Below, in pieces: positions 11,595-24,538 of a DNA stretch of 64,000 nucleotides. Location of the stretch: assembly GCF_000204055.1 (NCBI RefSeq), contig NW_006768814.1, positions 21,094 through 85,093 of the forward strand, written 5' to 3'. Below the pieces are notes generated by a model. The model made no database searches, was not told where the DNA came from, and was given only the letters and a program-made list of their open reading frames with translations. Made by a program: the position numbers and the translations under genes. Numbering within the stretch: the stretch's first letter is position 1; the number at the start of each line of letters is the position of its first letter. This stretch comes from Melampsora larici-populina 98AG31 (lineage: Eukaryota; Basidiomycota; Pucciniomycetes; Pucciniales; Melampsoraceae).

Positions 11595-13130
11595 CAGCGG
11601 ATCATCTGCATATTTGGTCACTCAGAGTCACTATGCACGTGTTCATAGTTTTCAAAACATACTTTTTCTGGACTTCATAGAATCTTAGTAAAGTGTTGAA
11701 TACTAACACAGCCAATTGGACAATGGACGTTTTTTTTTGAAATGCACATCAATTCAGGGTGCAAGACCTGGTTTTGTTGTTTACCAAGGTTTGTTTCTCT
11801 GCTGATTTTGAAAATACACTCTACGTGCATACACATGTGGGGGCTGGATTTTTAGCACTTAGAGGAATATTCACAGGAGCTCCTCCCTCTAAGTGCATAA
11901 TGGTATGGATATCCCTCTAACTTGAAATATGGCAGTTAGAGGGACTATCCCTTTGATCAATTGCCTGAAAATTTGCAGTTAGAGGGATCTGGTATGCCAA
12001 CAATATGATTGATTGCAAGCTAAACAGCAACAAGATATTGAATGTAATTAAGCCATTTTTCATTTCCAGCAGACAGACTTCAACTTAAGTTTGGCATTGA
12101 CTGAGCTCAGAGAACTGATTTTTGCAACTGGTGTTCAAGGATTCAAGACCGGTCTGAATATGATAAATCTCAAACTATTTGGTAGGAATACTTTTTGCCT
12201 CAATCTTTGAGAGGAAGGTCACAATTTGAAAGATGAAGGCCCACGTGTTAGCTGGTGTAGATTTTTTGGTTTGATGTGTTACTGAATTGACTCCAAGTCT
12301 TCTTCTGGAATTATTAGTTATTTCTTGGAACATAACATATGATAGATAGTTGCATAGCTTGTGGAGACGTGAAGAATCACCTTTTTATTGCTACTTTTAC
12401 GGTCTGTTTTTTCTAAACTTGGCTGACGATGATCATATCAGCCTATGGTAACCATAGATTTGAATGTGTGAATCTTTAAGAGGCAAAGGACTTGTTTGAA
12501 AGGATCAGAATGACCTGTCCTCTCAAAACTATCCATTGCTTCATTTCTTAATGTTTACAGAGAGGCTATAAAAGCCCAACCTGGTCCCAACCCCAAACCC
12601 CAGCTTTACAGGTCTCATTTCAGTAGGTTTACTCGACTTAAAAACTGATGCAAATTTCAAAATGATGGTTTTTCCTCTTTTTTGGTATTTTCATTAAACA
12701 TCAATGTTCCCTTTGATTTTTGATATTTTTGGTTAGGATACTCATCCTATCATGTACCAGCAATCCAAAATATATATATTTCTCAATTCCTTATTAATAA
12801 TTTACACCTTTCAGAGGTCGATTTAGGTAGTTTGTCAAGCTGTGAAAAGTAAAACAAGATTACTTTGATATTCAATTTTTGATTGCATCATCTATATCCT
12901 CGGTTCCCAAATCGAACAAGTCTTGCAATGTGGCTCGACATCGATTTTCCCGATATTATTCGCTCGGTCTGATTAATTGAATCTTTATAATTATTTCTTC
13001 TACTACTACATAATTTCATTCTCATCCACTTATTATTCTTTAATTTAGTCGCCATCCATTTAGTTATCATACTTTCTTGTACTTTTATTAATTTTATTTT
13101 TGTAATCTGATCTTTATTTATTTCTGCGCC
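11595..13130. other. Intergenic, AT-rich, no gene seen
   Basis: No credible reading frame. Around 11850-11900 there is an inverted repeat with 11-bp arms (gcacttagagg / cctctaagtgc) and nearby repeats of gttagaggga, perhaps a decayed small transposon. The rest is featureless to me. Confidence 0.4.
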
Positions 13131-13315
13131 TTACTCAGCAATTTCGCACCTCAGACAGCGGGCCGCGATTCTTAACCCCACCGTGTTCGCCCTCTGATTT
13201 TGGTCCCCAGCGACCGCGCTGGGATAGTGTTGACACGACGCTGCGGCGGATCGCAGCGCAATCGCTCTGTGGCTAGCACGGCGGCCCGCGATGGGGTGTT
13301 TGGGTGTTGTCGGGA
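13130..13315. other. GC-rich island with hairpins upstream of the SKT5-like gene
   Basis: A sharply GC-rich, CpG-rich patch in AT-rich DNA. It holds a short inverted pair (gcgggccgc near 13157, gcggcccgc near 13280) and a hairpin (gctgcg / cgcagc) in between. It lies about 700 bp upstream of the SKT5-like start codon. It may be a promoter-associated CpG island or the remnant of a small element; the sequence does not decide. A minus-strand frame over it has no recognisable domain. Confidence 0.35.
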
Positions 13316-14005
13316 GGAGATACATAGTTAAATTGATCACAGCTTTTGAGATACATATTCTAAGCTTGATTTGATGTTTGAATTGGATGATGAGATCTTC
13401 TTGGTTGATTGATAGATTGATTGAGTTGATACTTAAGAGTGTTGGAGACCAAGTGAAGCGAGTGATTACGGTGAGAAAGGGATCACCATCAGATTGACAA
13501 ACGGTGATTAGTAAGTGGTGATATGTAATTGGATCGACGTTACTTAGGAGTATGTGAATGTATCTTAAGAGTGATAGGTACTTAATAAAGTCAATAGTTT
13601 CTAAAGAGACCAAGACATCGACCAGTAGTACTAGCAGTGAGTAGTAACTAACCACCAACTTGAACTTCAACACCAGTACCAAGTCAACCAAGTCAAGAAA
13701 GCAAGAAACGAATACCAATCTCAAACTTTATTCTCAACTTCGGAATCACTCTCAGAATCATCTCAATTGTCATCATCTCATCTCGAATGTCAACTAAACC
13801 TTCTTCAGCTTCAAGTAGGAACAATAGTGGTTTACCTATCTTACCAAGTTAAATCTTAAATCACTTTCTAAATCAAATCTAATCATCAAACTAACTTAAA
13901 CCATTTCTGATTGGATTCCGATCACATTCCTCAGCATTTCGGTCTCCCAATCTAATCAAATCAACTTCAACTTCAAATTTAAAACATCAACAATCTAACA
14001 AAATC

Positions 14006-16724
14006 ATGATGCCAATGAACATGTCAAATACAATCAATCCATCTAGACCTTCACCTTCTGGTTCAATCCCATCAGTCTCTTCACCAGCTAGTTCAAGTAG
14101 AGCAAGGGTAGATTCATTCTTTGGTGCAACTACACTTCAAGATGATTTACAAACTTCAAATCGATCAGCATCAGATCAACAACTTGAAGATCACAGTTCA
14201 TCTACATCTCCCAATCAAATAGAATCCATTCAAAGTCCTCAAATCATCCATCAACCCAGCAGACCTTTACCTACAGTCAATCTTCATAATCAACATCAAC
14301 ATGATCAAGTTCCTTATCGTCAACCAAATCAATACGATCAAATCAATCCAGATGATCAAATAGAAGAAGAAGATTCTTATCTACCTAGTCCAATCCCAAT
14401 CAATCCAATCGATAGGCCTTCATCTTTCTATGGTCTAGAAAGACATACAAGACAATCCACCCAACCAGCTCCATCAATATCCAATCGAATCAGTCCTTCA
14501 AATTCAAATCATTATCCAATTCAAGAAACTATCGAACCAAATCAAATGGATTCAATGGGCAGATCTAGTTTTATTCCTAATGCACGTAACAGTAGAACTA
14601 TGAGTTGGTCTGGTTCTCAAATCGGATCAAATCGAATGAGTGTTTATAATCGAAATAGTGTCATGGGTGATGGCTTTCCTCCTCCGATGCCTGCTGGTCC
14701 TTTACTGGATCATAGTCATCTTAAGCCTGGTGCTAAAGCTAAATTACTCAATCATGCTAAAAGTAAGTCATCTCTACTCTTCAATCTCACCAATCAGGTA
14801 GCACGTCACAGACTGACTTATTGAATCCAATTGACCTTGATTCTTATTTACTTGATCGGTTACTTGAATTAGCTCTAGAACTGTATCGAGCAAATGCAAA
14901 AAAGACAAATGATGTAGAAGTGATTTTCGAATTTGCTTGTTTTCTGATGGATTTAGTTAAAGAAATGAATGAGGAAGATGATGATCGGTTAGTTTGTAAT
15001 CTAACTTGATCTCTCATTCATCATCTTGGTTTAATCGCTCGTTCTGTGGAACTAATTTCATCATACATCCCAGTCGATCCATCAATAGTCAAAACACTAC
15101 TTCATCTCCGACTACTTCAAAGTCTAGTTCACTTGGTCGTAATCCGTAAGTAAACTTGGCCTTAATCAGCGATCTAACTCAATTCATCATTAATCTCGCG
15201 TCCTTTTTCTTGTCATCTGATCATAGTGAACGAGAAAAAGAAAAAGGTTCATTAACACAAGAATCAATTAGTTTATTACAAAAACTAGCGAATCGAGGTC
15301 ATGTAGAATCTCAATTCTTATTAGCAGATAGTTATACAAAACCAAATGGAATGACCAATCCTACTAACAATGGAATAGGACAAGTTTTACCAAGTGGTTT
15401 AACCGTACCTAGTGCAGGGCCGATTGGAAAAAGTTCTAGACAAGATTATGATCGAGCGTTTCCTCTGTTTGTCTTGGCTGCTAAACATGGTCATGTGGAA
15501 GCTATGTTTCGTGCTGGTCAGTGTTGTGAACATGGATGGGGTACTCGTAAGGAAAGAGATAAAGCTTTACAGTTTTATAGGTTGGTCATTTCTTGAACTC
15601 CTTTGAGATATCTTACGAAAGTGTAATATGAGTCTAATTCAATGAAGCGTATGTTGATCTGTTGATAGGAAAGCTGCTATTGCTCAACATCCTTTGGCTA
15701 TGTATCGACTTGGATTAGCAGATCTGAATGGCGATTTAGGTCAACCTCGTCGACCAAAAGATGGAGTCAAATGGCTCAAAAGAGCCGCAGAAGTAAGTTT
15801 CTTTTTGGATTTCTTCTTCTTCTTCTCACTCATTCATTCATGATGATCAGCTTCTTACACATTGTTTTTTTTTGGTTTGGATTTTGTTGCGTTTTCAAGA
15901 CAGCAGATGTATCGAATCCAAAACCATTACATGAACTTGCATTATTACACGAAAGAGGAATCGAACATGTAGTTTTTGTAGATTTTGATTATGCAGTTGA
16001 ATTATTAGCTAGAGCAGCTGAACTAGGTTATGCACCTAGTGCATATAAATTAGGAGAATGTTATGAGTATGGAAGGATGGGATGTCCACAAGATTCTGCA
16101 TTGAGTATTCATTATTATAGTTGAGTTTTGAAATCTACTTTTTTTTTCTTTTGATTTAGATTTGAGAAATTCATCGTGGGGTTTTCGTCCTTTTTCCCCC
16201 CCTCTCATTTTGGAATAGATATTGCTGCACAACAAAATCATAAAGAAGCTTGTTTTGCTTTGACGGCTTGGTATTTGGTTGGATCTTCTGGTGTATTACC
16301 TCAATCTGATACAGAAGCATATCTTTGGGCCAAAAAAGCTGCTGAAGCTGGTTTGGCAAAAGCAGAATATGCGATTGGATATTTTACAGAGGTAAGAAAA
16401 ACATGAAGAATTTCCCTCTTCTTCTTCATGATCAAGAATGCCAAAGGATTTTTGAAAGACTGATGATGAGGTTTTACTTTTTGTTTCGGATGATAGGTTG
16501 GAATTGGGACTAAACGGAATGAAAGAGATGCGATTGATTGGTTTAGAAAAGCAGCTGAACATGGTGATAAACGAGCCATTGAAAGATTAAAGAATGGAAC
16601 TGGACGAAGTAGTGGTGGCACTCCTCCTGGTACTGGTCCTGGTCCTACTACCAAGACAGATTCAGGTCAAGCTGGGAAAAGTAAAAAAGGAAAAGAAGGA
16701 AAAGAAGATTGTTTAGTGATGTGA
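14006..16724 (+). CDS. Sel1-repeat chitin synthase activator, SKT5/CHS4-like, prenylated
   Basis: Eight exons join in phase: 14006-14762, 14798-14987, 15074-15145, 15227-15580, 15669-15792, 15900-16119, 16219-16391 and 16497-16724. They give about 705 aa. The first 250 residues are Ser/Pro/Gln-rich and low complexity. The rest is a series of Sel1-like repeats (QFLLADSYTK, AMFRAGQCCEHGWGT, AMYRLGLADLNGD, YAPSAYKLGECYEYG, ACFALTAWYLVGS, AKAEYAIGYFTE). The protein ends in CLVM, a CaaX box. In yeast Skt5/Chs4, Sel1 repeats and a CaaX box together recruit and activate chitin synthase III at the plasma membrane, so the same role is inferred here. The highly conserved block AAQQNHKEACFALTAWYLVG supports the family assignment. 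The start is the first ATG after an in-frame-stop-rich leader. Splice sites were read by eye. Confidence 0.88.
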
Positions 16725-17727
16725 AGTGATTGTGATTGTGATTTGAAGGAAGAAGAAGAAGAAGAGACCTTTGTTATTTTTGTCGTTCCCTTTTTTTTCA
16801 AGGGAGAAGGTAGACACAAGAAGGATTTCTGATCACATCGAATTCATCTCTTCTCCTTTCTTTTGTGTGGTGTTGATTTTTTTCTTTTGCTTTAAAGGGG
16901 TAAAGAAACTTGTAAGGTAAAGAAAGATTTTTTTCGGATGATCAAAAATGGACTTGAGAACACTTTGATTTCTTTTATTATCACTACATTAACATTACAC
17001 TCGTAATATATATAGATATATAGATATGTATATTCGAGGGCATATAAATTTTTAATTTACTTTTAGAGACCTTTTTTTTTCCTATTTTTTCTTTTCTACT
17101 TTATCAAATAAGCATTTAACTCTTTTTTTTATATTTATATATAATAACTTATTTGATTTGATTGTTAATAAAGAAAATGAAGATGAACGAAAAAAAAATG
17201 AAAAAAACAAACAAACAAAACAAACAAGAATCAATTTTTTTTTCTTTTTTTTGTAGAAGATCAAATGATGTAATTAATTTCTTTTTTTTGTAAAACCGTG
17301 GTTCTTTTTTTTCTCGTTGGACTTTAAAGGTTTTGTATAGATTAAAGGGTGAAAGTGATTATATTATTAAAGTTAAAGATTGGTTTGGTTGAAGATCAAT
17401 TGATCATGAGATGCAATCTTTTACATACCTTTTCAATTAATCTTTTCAACGAAAGAATGGAAAAGGTAGATTTATTTGAAGATGTTTTGATTTGAGATTG
17501 TTACTTTCGAGTGACACATGTTTTAGAGCACAACTTGGGCGCGTCTCGTTGAACTTGTCAAAGATTAATTTTTTTGTCTTCCTTCATTGAGTAAAGATAT
17601 CAATCTTGGACAATCGTCATCTCTGACACACGCGTATTGTAGCTTTGTATCTATCACTAAAATTCTTTAACTTCTTGAAAAAGTAGTATACACTTTAGAT
17701 TTCTAGTGTTGATCGCTGACTCCCTAT
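16725..17727. other. 3' flank and intergenic region, poly-T/A rich
   Basis: Downstream of the SKT5-like gene the sequence is very T- and A-rich with long homopolymer runs. No gene is seen. Confidence 0.5.
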
Positions 17728-17869
17728 GGGCGCGTTCACTTAAGGAATTTCTGACCAGAAATCACATTCTGTAATTTTTTTAATGCAAAAATGTAACATG
17801 CCCCACCAAATAGACATTTTAAATTTTGCAGAATGTGATTTCTCACCAGAATTTGCTCAAGTGAACGGG
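17728..17869. mobile_element. Short palindromic MITE (142 bp)
   Basis: Two arms pair over most of their length. The left arm contains gttcacttaaggaatttct and cagaaatcacattct; the right arm contains agaatgtgatttct and ctcaagtgaac. It is flanked by a 5-bp repeat CCTAT at 17723-17727 and 17870-17874, a plausible target duplication. It has no coding capacity. A partial relative of one end is seen near 45270 (ctcaagtgaacacggcc). Confidence 0.7.
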
Positions 17870-18046
17870 CCTATGTGTTTGCTTCAAAAAGTCACACGAT
17901 TAGAAACTGATCTGGTGATCAATGGATAACATTTAACACTGGGATCGGTTGGCAAGCACTCGAGATAAGACTGTCTTCAACTTGATGGCCAATGTATTCA
18001 ATGACCATCACTACAGGCAATTTTGATGTAGATAGGGTTGACATTT

Positions 18047-18119
18047 CATTACTATATAGACTTGATATTAACTTGTTATCACTATATAGATTACTATGGA
18101 AACTTGTTATTACTATATA
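18047..18119. repeat. Short TA-rich tandem repeats abutting transposon copy 1
   Basis: The sequence consists of recombined units containing attactatata, cttgttat and gattactatgg. The last 31-bp unit (18089-18119) recurs exactly at 31985-32015, on the far side of transposon copy 2. Confidence 0.7.
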
Positions 18120-20072
18120 CAGTAGTTTTAAAAAACCTTGTCAAATTTTTTTTCTTGAGCTAGGGGCCCAAGCTCGGTGGTCAAGCACTTTTAATTAAAA
18201 GTGTGCCAAAGCAAAACACAAAGCAAGACCACAGTAAAAAAAAGTGAGAAGGGTTTGCGCGAGTATCCTACTCGCAAGAGATATCTGAAGCCACAAGGGG
18301 CTCAGCTTGATTCCCAAGCCGGATGATCCCCAAACCACCATCCAAACCACCATCAGCACCACGTTCCCCTTGCTCTACCAACACAATCTCCTCCATCATG
18401 GTCTACCGAAAGTACTGCGCGGCAATCAAAACTATTGCCATTTGATTGCTCCTTGAAGGACAGACAGAGGACCACGTTCGAGATGTACTCGGGGAAACCA
18501 TTTCACATCGCTCTTTCCAACGCTGGATGGCCCTGTACGAGTCGACCATGCGAGTCATTTGCAATCCTAAAGATTACGCACAACGTGGGCGACCAAGAAG
18601 CCTGAATGAAGAGGATCAAGAGTTCATCACTTTGTTGGTAGCAGATCAACCCCAACTGTTTCTGGACGAGATTCGAGAACAACTCTATGATTTGCAAGGC
18701 AAACTTCCATCCCTTGAAACAATTCATAACGAGCTCAACCATCGACTACACCTTACTCTCAAGAAAGCTCATACATCACATGTTTGCAAAGACTTCTACA
18801 AGCGGGCATGCTTCATTGAGAAGATGGAAAACATCCCTGCCGAAGCCTTGGTATTCACAGGTCTGTTGTTTAAATTCATCTCTCACTCTTTACATAACCT
18901 CAACTGAAATTATTTCAAAGACGAGAGTTCCATCTGTGAAAGGGACCTAATGCGAGTATTTGGGCGTTCACCATCGGGGAAACGTGTGACTAGATGGATC
19001 AAACGCAGTAATGCCAAGAGGTATTCACTTCTACCTGCAATTGGGTTGAATGGGATGCTGGCGATGACGGTTCGCGAGGGTAGCATCAATCGACAACGAT
19101 TTGAAACTTTCCTCGAGTTTCAGCTTGTAAGTCATCAATTTTTCTATTGTACATGTCTTGTTTGCTAATGTCTTTTTTCTGGAAAAGCTCCCCGCAATGA
19201 ATCCTTATCCTGCGGTCAATAGTGTCCTTGTTATGGATAACGCTAGAATTCACCATGGCGGTCGCATAGCAGAGCTTTGTGAAGAGCGAGGTACGTGCTC
19301 AATGGGTGATATCTCTTCCTAACTGAACTTCTGTCTCTTTCATATGGGCTGCTTCTAGGTGTTCGACTTGTTTATCTGCCACCTTATTGCCCCGAACTCA
19401 ACCCCATTGAGATGGTCTTTTCAGTAATCAAATCCCGATTCAAACGAAACGGAATTCTTGAACTCTCGGTCGACGATTTAGACATGGTCATACGTGATCA
19501 CGCTGAAGAATGTGTCACTCCATCATTATTAGCACGTTTATATTTTAGTTGTGGCTATGATTTACCACCGGAGTACTATCACTTTCATAACAATGAGGGT
19601 TATGAAGATGAGGATTATGAAGATGAAGATTACAAAGATGAGAATGATGACGAAGATGGGGATGAGGATGATGAGGATGAAGATGATTATGACTATGATT
19701 ACGAGGAGGAGGAGGATTACGATGACCATTTTGGATACTGAAAAGTTTCCAAGTCCAAATTTCACCAAAAACACATCAATCTGATCGATCTCAAGGACTC
19801 TTATCATCAAATCGATCCATCCTTTCAATTTATACTAATCTTTCAATCTTACTTCTTTATCTTTTGTAACTGACTATCACTATCAAATCAAATTGATCAA
19901 ATGGCGAATCATCAATCAAATCGATCAATTAAACCATCTCATTGAATCATCATCATCATCAAACCAACGATGAGAAAGAAGAAATCAATGGAATTGCCTT
20001 CAAAGTCAGACCGTTCCTTCCATATCACAACCACAGCCTCGATGTTAGCCAACACTCAATACTTACTCGAAG
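18120..20072 (+). mobile_element. Tc1/mariner-like DD34E transposon, copy 1, truncated by assembly gap
   Basis: The left terminus cagtagttttaaaaaacc follows a TA dinucleotide. The copy is nearly identical to 27666-29618 (offset 9546), covering the TIR, the transposase gene and about 330 bp beyond it. It then runs into the N gap at 20073, so the right end is not seen. Differences from copy 2 are almost all CpG transitions. The transposase of this copy carries an early stop. Confidence 0.85.
18398..19741 (+). pseudogene. DD34E Tc1/mariner-like transposase, copy 1, early nonsense codon
   Basis: Exons 18398-18860, 18921-19126, 19188-19290 and 19359-19741 join in phase for 384 codons. Codon 16 is TGA (within gccatttgattg at about 18443), where copy 2 has CGA. 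This copy therefore cannot make a full protein from its own ATG, though re-initiation downstream is possible. The catalytic triad is otherwise present as in copy 2. The stop is a TCG-to-TTG change. Confidence 0.85.
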
Positions 20073-20172
20073 NNNNNNNNNNNNNNNNNNNNNNNNNNNN
20101 NNNNNNNNNNNNNNNNNNNNNNNNNNNNNNNNNNNNNNNNNNNNNNNNNNNNNNNNNNNNNNNNNNNNNNNN
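20073..20172. other. Assembly gap, 100 N
   Basis: Exactly 100 unknown bases, the conventional size for a gap of unknown length. It falls inside transposon copy 1, where the assembler would meet a long near-identical repeat. Confidence 1.
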
Positions 20173-20830
20173 ATTAGGTAGTAATAATAATCATAACTAA
20201 TAGTACTAATTAAACCCTAAACCACTGTAGTGATATAAGCAAATATCACCACAGTTAGGTTTGGAGAGAAGAGTATATAAAACTCTTCTCTCTCAGCCTT
20301 CAGAGTTTTCCCCCAAGCAATTATTACACACTACTTTTAAGAACCATTAAAGTTCCACTGAAGTACAAATCAAGAGTCTTATAAAAATAAGACTAGTGAT
20401 ATCTTCATTACTTTAATCAGTTTCTTGATTAAAAGTAAGTAATACCTTCACCCTTTCTGGATCCTCTACTTCCCCCAAGTAGGAACTCTTTTAGGTTGGT
20501 GACCTTCCAACAACCCAAGGCTAGTGACCTACGTACAATTACTTTCAGGCTGGTGACCTTAAGAACAACCATAAGTTGGTGACTTTAAGAACAACCAGTG
20601 TAGTGACCTTTATATCACTCTTTAATCTGTTACTCAAAAGATTAAAGGACGGACTTTTGGATCCATCCTTCATTAATTATACCATTTAATTATTATAATT
20701 ATAAACCTCCTTCTTAGGAGTCACTTAACTGTAGTCTGTCTGGATTTATCCAAACAGGCCAGTCTTTCCTCTTTCCTCTTTTCATTCTAGTCTTATTTTT
20801 ATTGTAATTACATTATAATTGAAATATAAA
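20173..20830 (+). repeat. LTR-like promoter/leader sequence, possible retrotransposon remnant
   Basis: A TATA-like box (agtatataaaactc, about 20268-20282) is followed by a leader with a repeated motif ggtgacc/agtgacc (at least five times between 20490 and 20615). This looks like a retrotransposon LTR or leader, but no second LTR or coding region is seen. The adjacent gap prevents checking the left side. Confidence 0.3.
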
Positions 20831-21926
20831 CATTATACATAAAATACTACCCCACCTGACCCACTTAGTGAGCATAGAGTCCTCAAATAAGTCCCCTACC
20901 CTCACAACTCAAGTATCAAATCAAAACCTTAATGCTCCCACAATGCGTAAAGCAGCCATGTGTAAAATTCACTTATGTGATATTCAATACAAACCTGTTC
21001 TTGAAAGGGATCATCTCCAACTTGGATTTCCACATTCATGCCTAGGATTTGTTATCAAGCCAATTCACCAACTCTTGTGTACCACGTGATAGGTGTAATT
21101 TACATTCCATTTCAAGATAACTACAATGTATATAGGGATATGATTGTTAGAGAGTCATTGAGAATGAATCAGATTGAAAATTGTATGTCCTTGCCGTTGA
21201 AACTTTCTCTGGTGGGTTTCAGTTCTCAACGCTGACAATAATCCAAGAACACCACTTGTAGTACCACCATTGAACTTCAATCCATATGATCCATGATTGA
21301 GTTTTTTTCAAACAGTTTTCATGGATTTTTTTTTTGGAAAATTGCCGGTGGCATCTTTTGGTTAATATAACTTGACTTGAGCCGTCCAATTTTGATAAAC
21401 TCCTATAGGTTTCAAAATCCCATTCCTGAACAAATCTCAAATGCTTCTAAATCATGATCATACATTGTAATTTTGATTTGGTTTAAACTTGGAAAAAATC
21501 ATGCCAATTGAAGGTATCCTTTGTGATAAACACCTAAAGAATCCTAACAATCTCAATTTTCCTTCTCTTTCTGTTACAAAGATTGATGTAGTTTGGTCAT
21601 CTTTTTTGATTTGAAGTATGGTTCTAGTAATCTTAATGATGCAGTTAATACCATAGAAAAAGACGTGGCCTGCTGAGGGATCATACAAAGTGAAGTGCAA
21701 TGAGTAGCACCAAAAGTCATGTCAATAAATCTCAACTCATTTCCACAGTAGAATTGAGAGTCTTCCAAGAAAGCCAACTGGTAGTAGAGTAAAAATGTGC
21801 TTACCTTTGAGTAGAAAAAATCTGACCACAGGTCCAGATAGAGTAGTACTAGCAAATTTGCGGTGGCCACCACCATGTCATATATAACCCAAGCACATCA
21901 CAATCCCAAAATCATGACAAAAACAT
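20831..21926. other. No gene recognised
   Basis: Only short unsupported frames on both strands. I see no domain, RNA gene or clear repeat. Confidence 0.4.
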
Positions 21927-22547
21927 CAGCTTAGCAAATCCCTCTTGGCAAGGCTGCAGCCGCGGCCTTGCAGGGGGCTTATGACTAATTGTGGAATTTT
22001 GGTGTGAGAACTACACTCCTTAAGTCTCCTTAAGTAGTTTTTCAAAATTTCACACTTCCCTCACACAATGTGTTGCCTCACAAACAAACTTGACCTGACT
22101 CCTCAGGGAAAGTGATTCATGATCATTTTCTACATGTGTATCTTGTGTTATCAGATTCAAGAGATAAAAACCACTCCATCATGCTGTTCTTGAGGAAGTT
22201 GCCAAGCCCTATGTCTTACCTGTAAAGAGGTGTACAGTGTGTATTTGCACCATACCCAATTTTTAAATCAACAATACAGACGTGTTGTAAGAATCATTAA
22301 ACTACTTTTTTGGCCACACCATTCAGACTGGCCGCGATGCTAGGCTACAAGATTATGTGTAATTTTTGTCCAAACAACTTTGTCTGCAGAGTCAACTGAA
22401 TTTTGTTTGTGAGGGAAGCGGGAAATTTCAAAAAACTACATAAGGACACTTAAGGAGTGTAGTGTTCACGCCAAAATTCCACAATTAGTCGTAAGCCCCT
22501 CTGCAAGGGCGCGGCCGCGGCCACACAGAGAGGGCTCTGTTAAGCTG
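21927..22547. mobile_element. Long-TIR MITE (about 620 bp)
   Basis: The two ends are inverted over more than 100 bp. The left has ggcttatgactaattgtggaa and tacactccttaag. The right has, in reverse, ggcttacgactaattgtgg and tacactccttaag. The outer part is GC-rich (gccgcggcc / ggccgcggccgc). Pairing can be followed outward to cagctta / taagctg, which I take as the termini. Flanking aacat and aacaa are not an exact duplication. It has no coding capacity, and the superfamily is undetermined. Confidence 0.7.
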
Positions 22548-24538
22548 AACAAAAACACAATTTCATACACATACATATAGGATCCCAGTATAGACATCCC
22601 CCTGACATTTCAAGAGGCAGGTGCCACCTTTGGAGACCTCAACCCAAAAAACTCTGTTCACAACAGAGAGGTCACCAAATTGAGATACACAGTAAGATGC
22701 TTGAATTTATTTAGACAATACACCACCTAAATAGTGATAAATTGAGTGTTGTAAGTGTCTTGAAGCTCAATTCAATTGTTAATATTGAAGGAAAACCTGT
22801 ACATGCCAACAAATGAGGAATATCATCAAACAAACTGCAATATCCTTATCATCCAAACATGAACACAGCATGAAGATTGGGTCTACTAACAGGACCTGAT
22901 TGCAATGCATTCACAACATGATCAATCCAATCCCAAGGCAAGAATTGAGCTGTCCATATTTCCTAATATCAGCCTATGACATACACATATTTTTTGTTCT
23001 CTTGGAGACTATATTTTGGTTCATCAAATGTTTCCATTACAATTTGGAAAAATACCTTTCTTGCTCAACAACTATGACATTACCAGCATTTCATATCCAA
23101 GTTTTACACAATTTGGGAATGTGATGCTTGGGTTTTGATGAGGTATGAGGAATCCCCTTGTCCATGTTAAGCAAAACTCAAGATGCTCAAGTCAGCAGAA
23201 AAAGGAGCTAGCAAGCCATCTAAGGAGATGACTACACACAGTAGAGATAATTGTCAGCTGTGAGGTGTGGTTTCTGATGAAATCAGGCATTGTGGAGAGA
23301 GAATCATCTTGGTTATTATTAACCCAAGAAGTTTTGTTCTTCCTCTTGAATTAAAGTCCAGTTCAGACCTTTCTCATTATTCATCTCCTCTCCTATCAGT
23401 ATCCTGAAAAATTCCCCTCTGCTCACACACCGCCAACATATTTACCTCAGATTGAAAAATCTGAGGTATTATCGGATTACCAACCTCCGACAGAAGCTGT
23501 TCGAGATTTTGATCCGAGGCAATTCCCAGCGCAGAAGATTACCTCGGACAAAAACCTCAGACAGACCTTGTCCAAGGTTTTACCTCTGATGATGCCTCAG
23601 ATTCCGCAACCCGAGCATTCACCCAATCCGGTTATACATATTCCCAGAACGTCAGACAACAATCCCCTTATGTTGTTATCTGGCAGGTTTTAGATGTATT
23701 GAGACTCGAGTTGGGTCATCACTCCAAATCAAGAATCAGAACTGGGAACCCATACTTCCTTAATTAATTCAGTACCACTTTCACATGACTCCTGATTATT
23801 AATTAAGATTAAAAAAGAATGTATAGAACTTAAACAATGTATGAATTGAAAAGAATAAAGAATAATTATGAAATATTATGAGAAAGGAAGAATCTTACTT
23901 GAGTATGAGCACTCTTGTGCAGTTCTTATGTGTTTGCATGTGGTATTCAGGTCTTTTTATGTTAGCCAGGAGATAGGTTACTTAGGTCACTTATACCCTG
24001 GCTGACAATCATTGTGTGCTTTATCTTATTATCCTAACCTTTGACAGGTGCTTTATTTCACTCATCCCCATCATTAAGCTAGTAGATTGATGTATTCTTT
24101 ATATTGTGTTATCTTGTTCTAGTTTAGTCACTATTCCTTAGAGCAGGATTTAGTACACCTATACTTTACTCATAGCGCTTTCATCAGGTAATTAAAACAA
24201 TCTTTGGAAAAGAGAATTCTTATCTTTTTTCATAATTACATTTGTTTTTGACGTAGTAAGCTGATGAAGAGTATGAATTGTACTTATGTGACAAGTTTGG
24301 AGAGGTGTGAAACAAAAAAAACAAGAATAATGCTGGAAATACCAAAAAGAGATGGAAAATGCGAAAAAAAACAAGCTGTTCAGAGATTTTCATCCATGGC
24401 AGCTGTATCAAAGACACAGCAATGGGATGTGTAGACCTGCGCTGAGGGATCAACTCCCACAATCCTTTGCCTAGAAGGAGAATAATCAAGGACTCCAATC
24501 AGCAATACTGGCTGATAAGATTGATGTTTCATTTGTAC
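22548..24538. other. No gene recognised; one perfect hairpin
   Basis: AT-rich with scattered short frames. At 23443-23468 there is a perfect 11-bp-arm hairpin (tacctcagatt / aatctgaggta) followed by several cctcaga/cctccga variants. Near 23960-24005 a short inverted pair (agccagg / cctggct) flanks a 40-bp stretch. No product can be assigned. Confidence 0.4.

Noticed and set aside
13131..13724. 197-codon minus-strand frame upstream of the SKT5-like gene
   Set aside because: It crosses the GC-rich island and the 5' flank of the SKT5-like gene, has low-complexity hydrophobic sequence and shows no domain.
19551..19784. Met/Ile-rich plus-strand and hydrophobic minus-strand frames over the end of the transposase (also at 29097-29374)
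   Set aside because: They are other-frame readings of the gat/gag repeats that encode the acidic tail.
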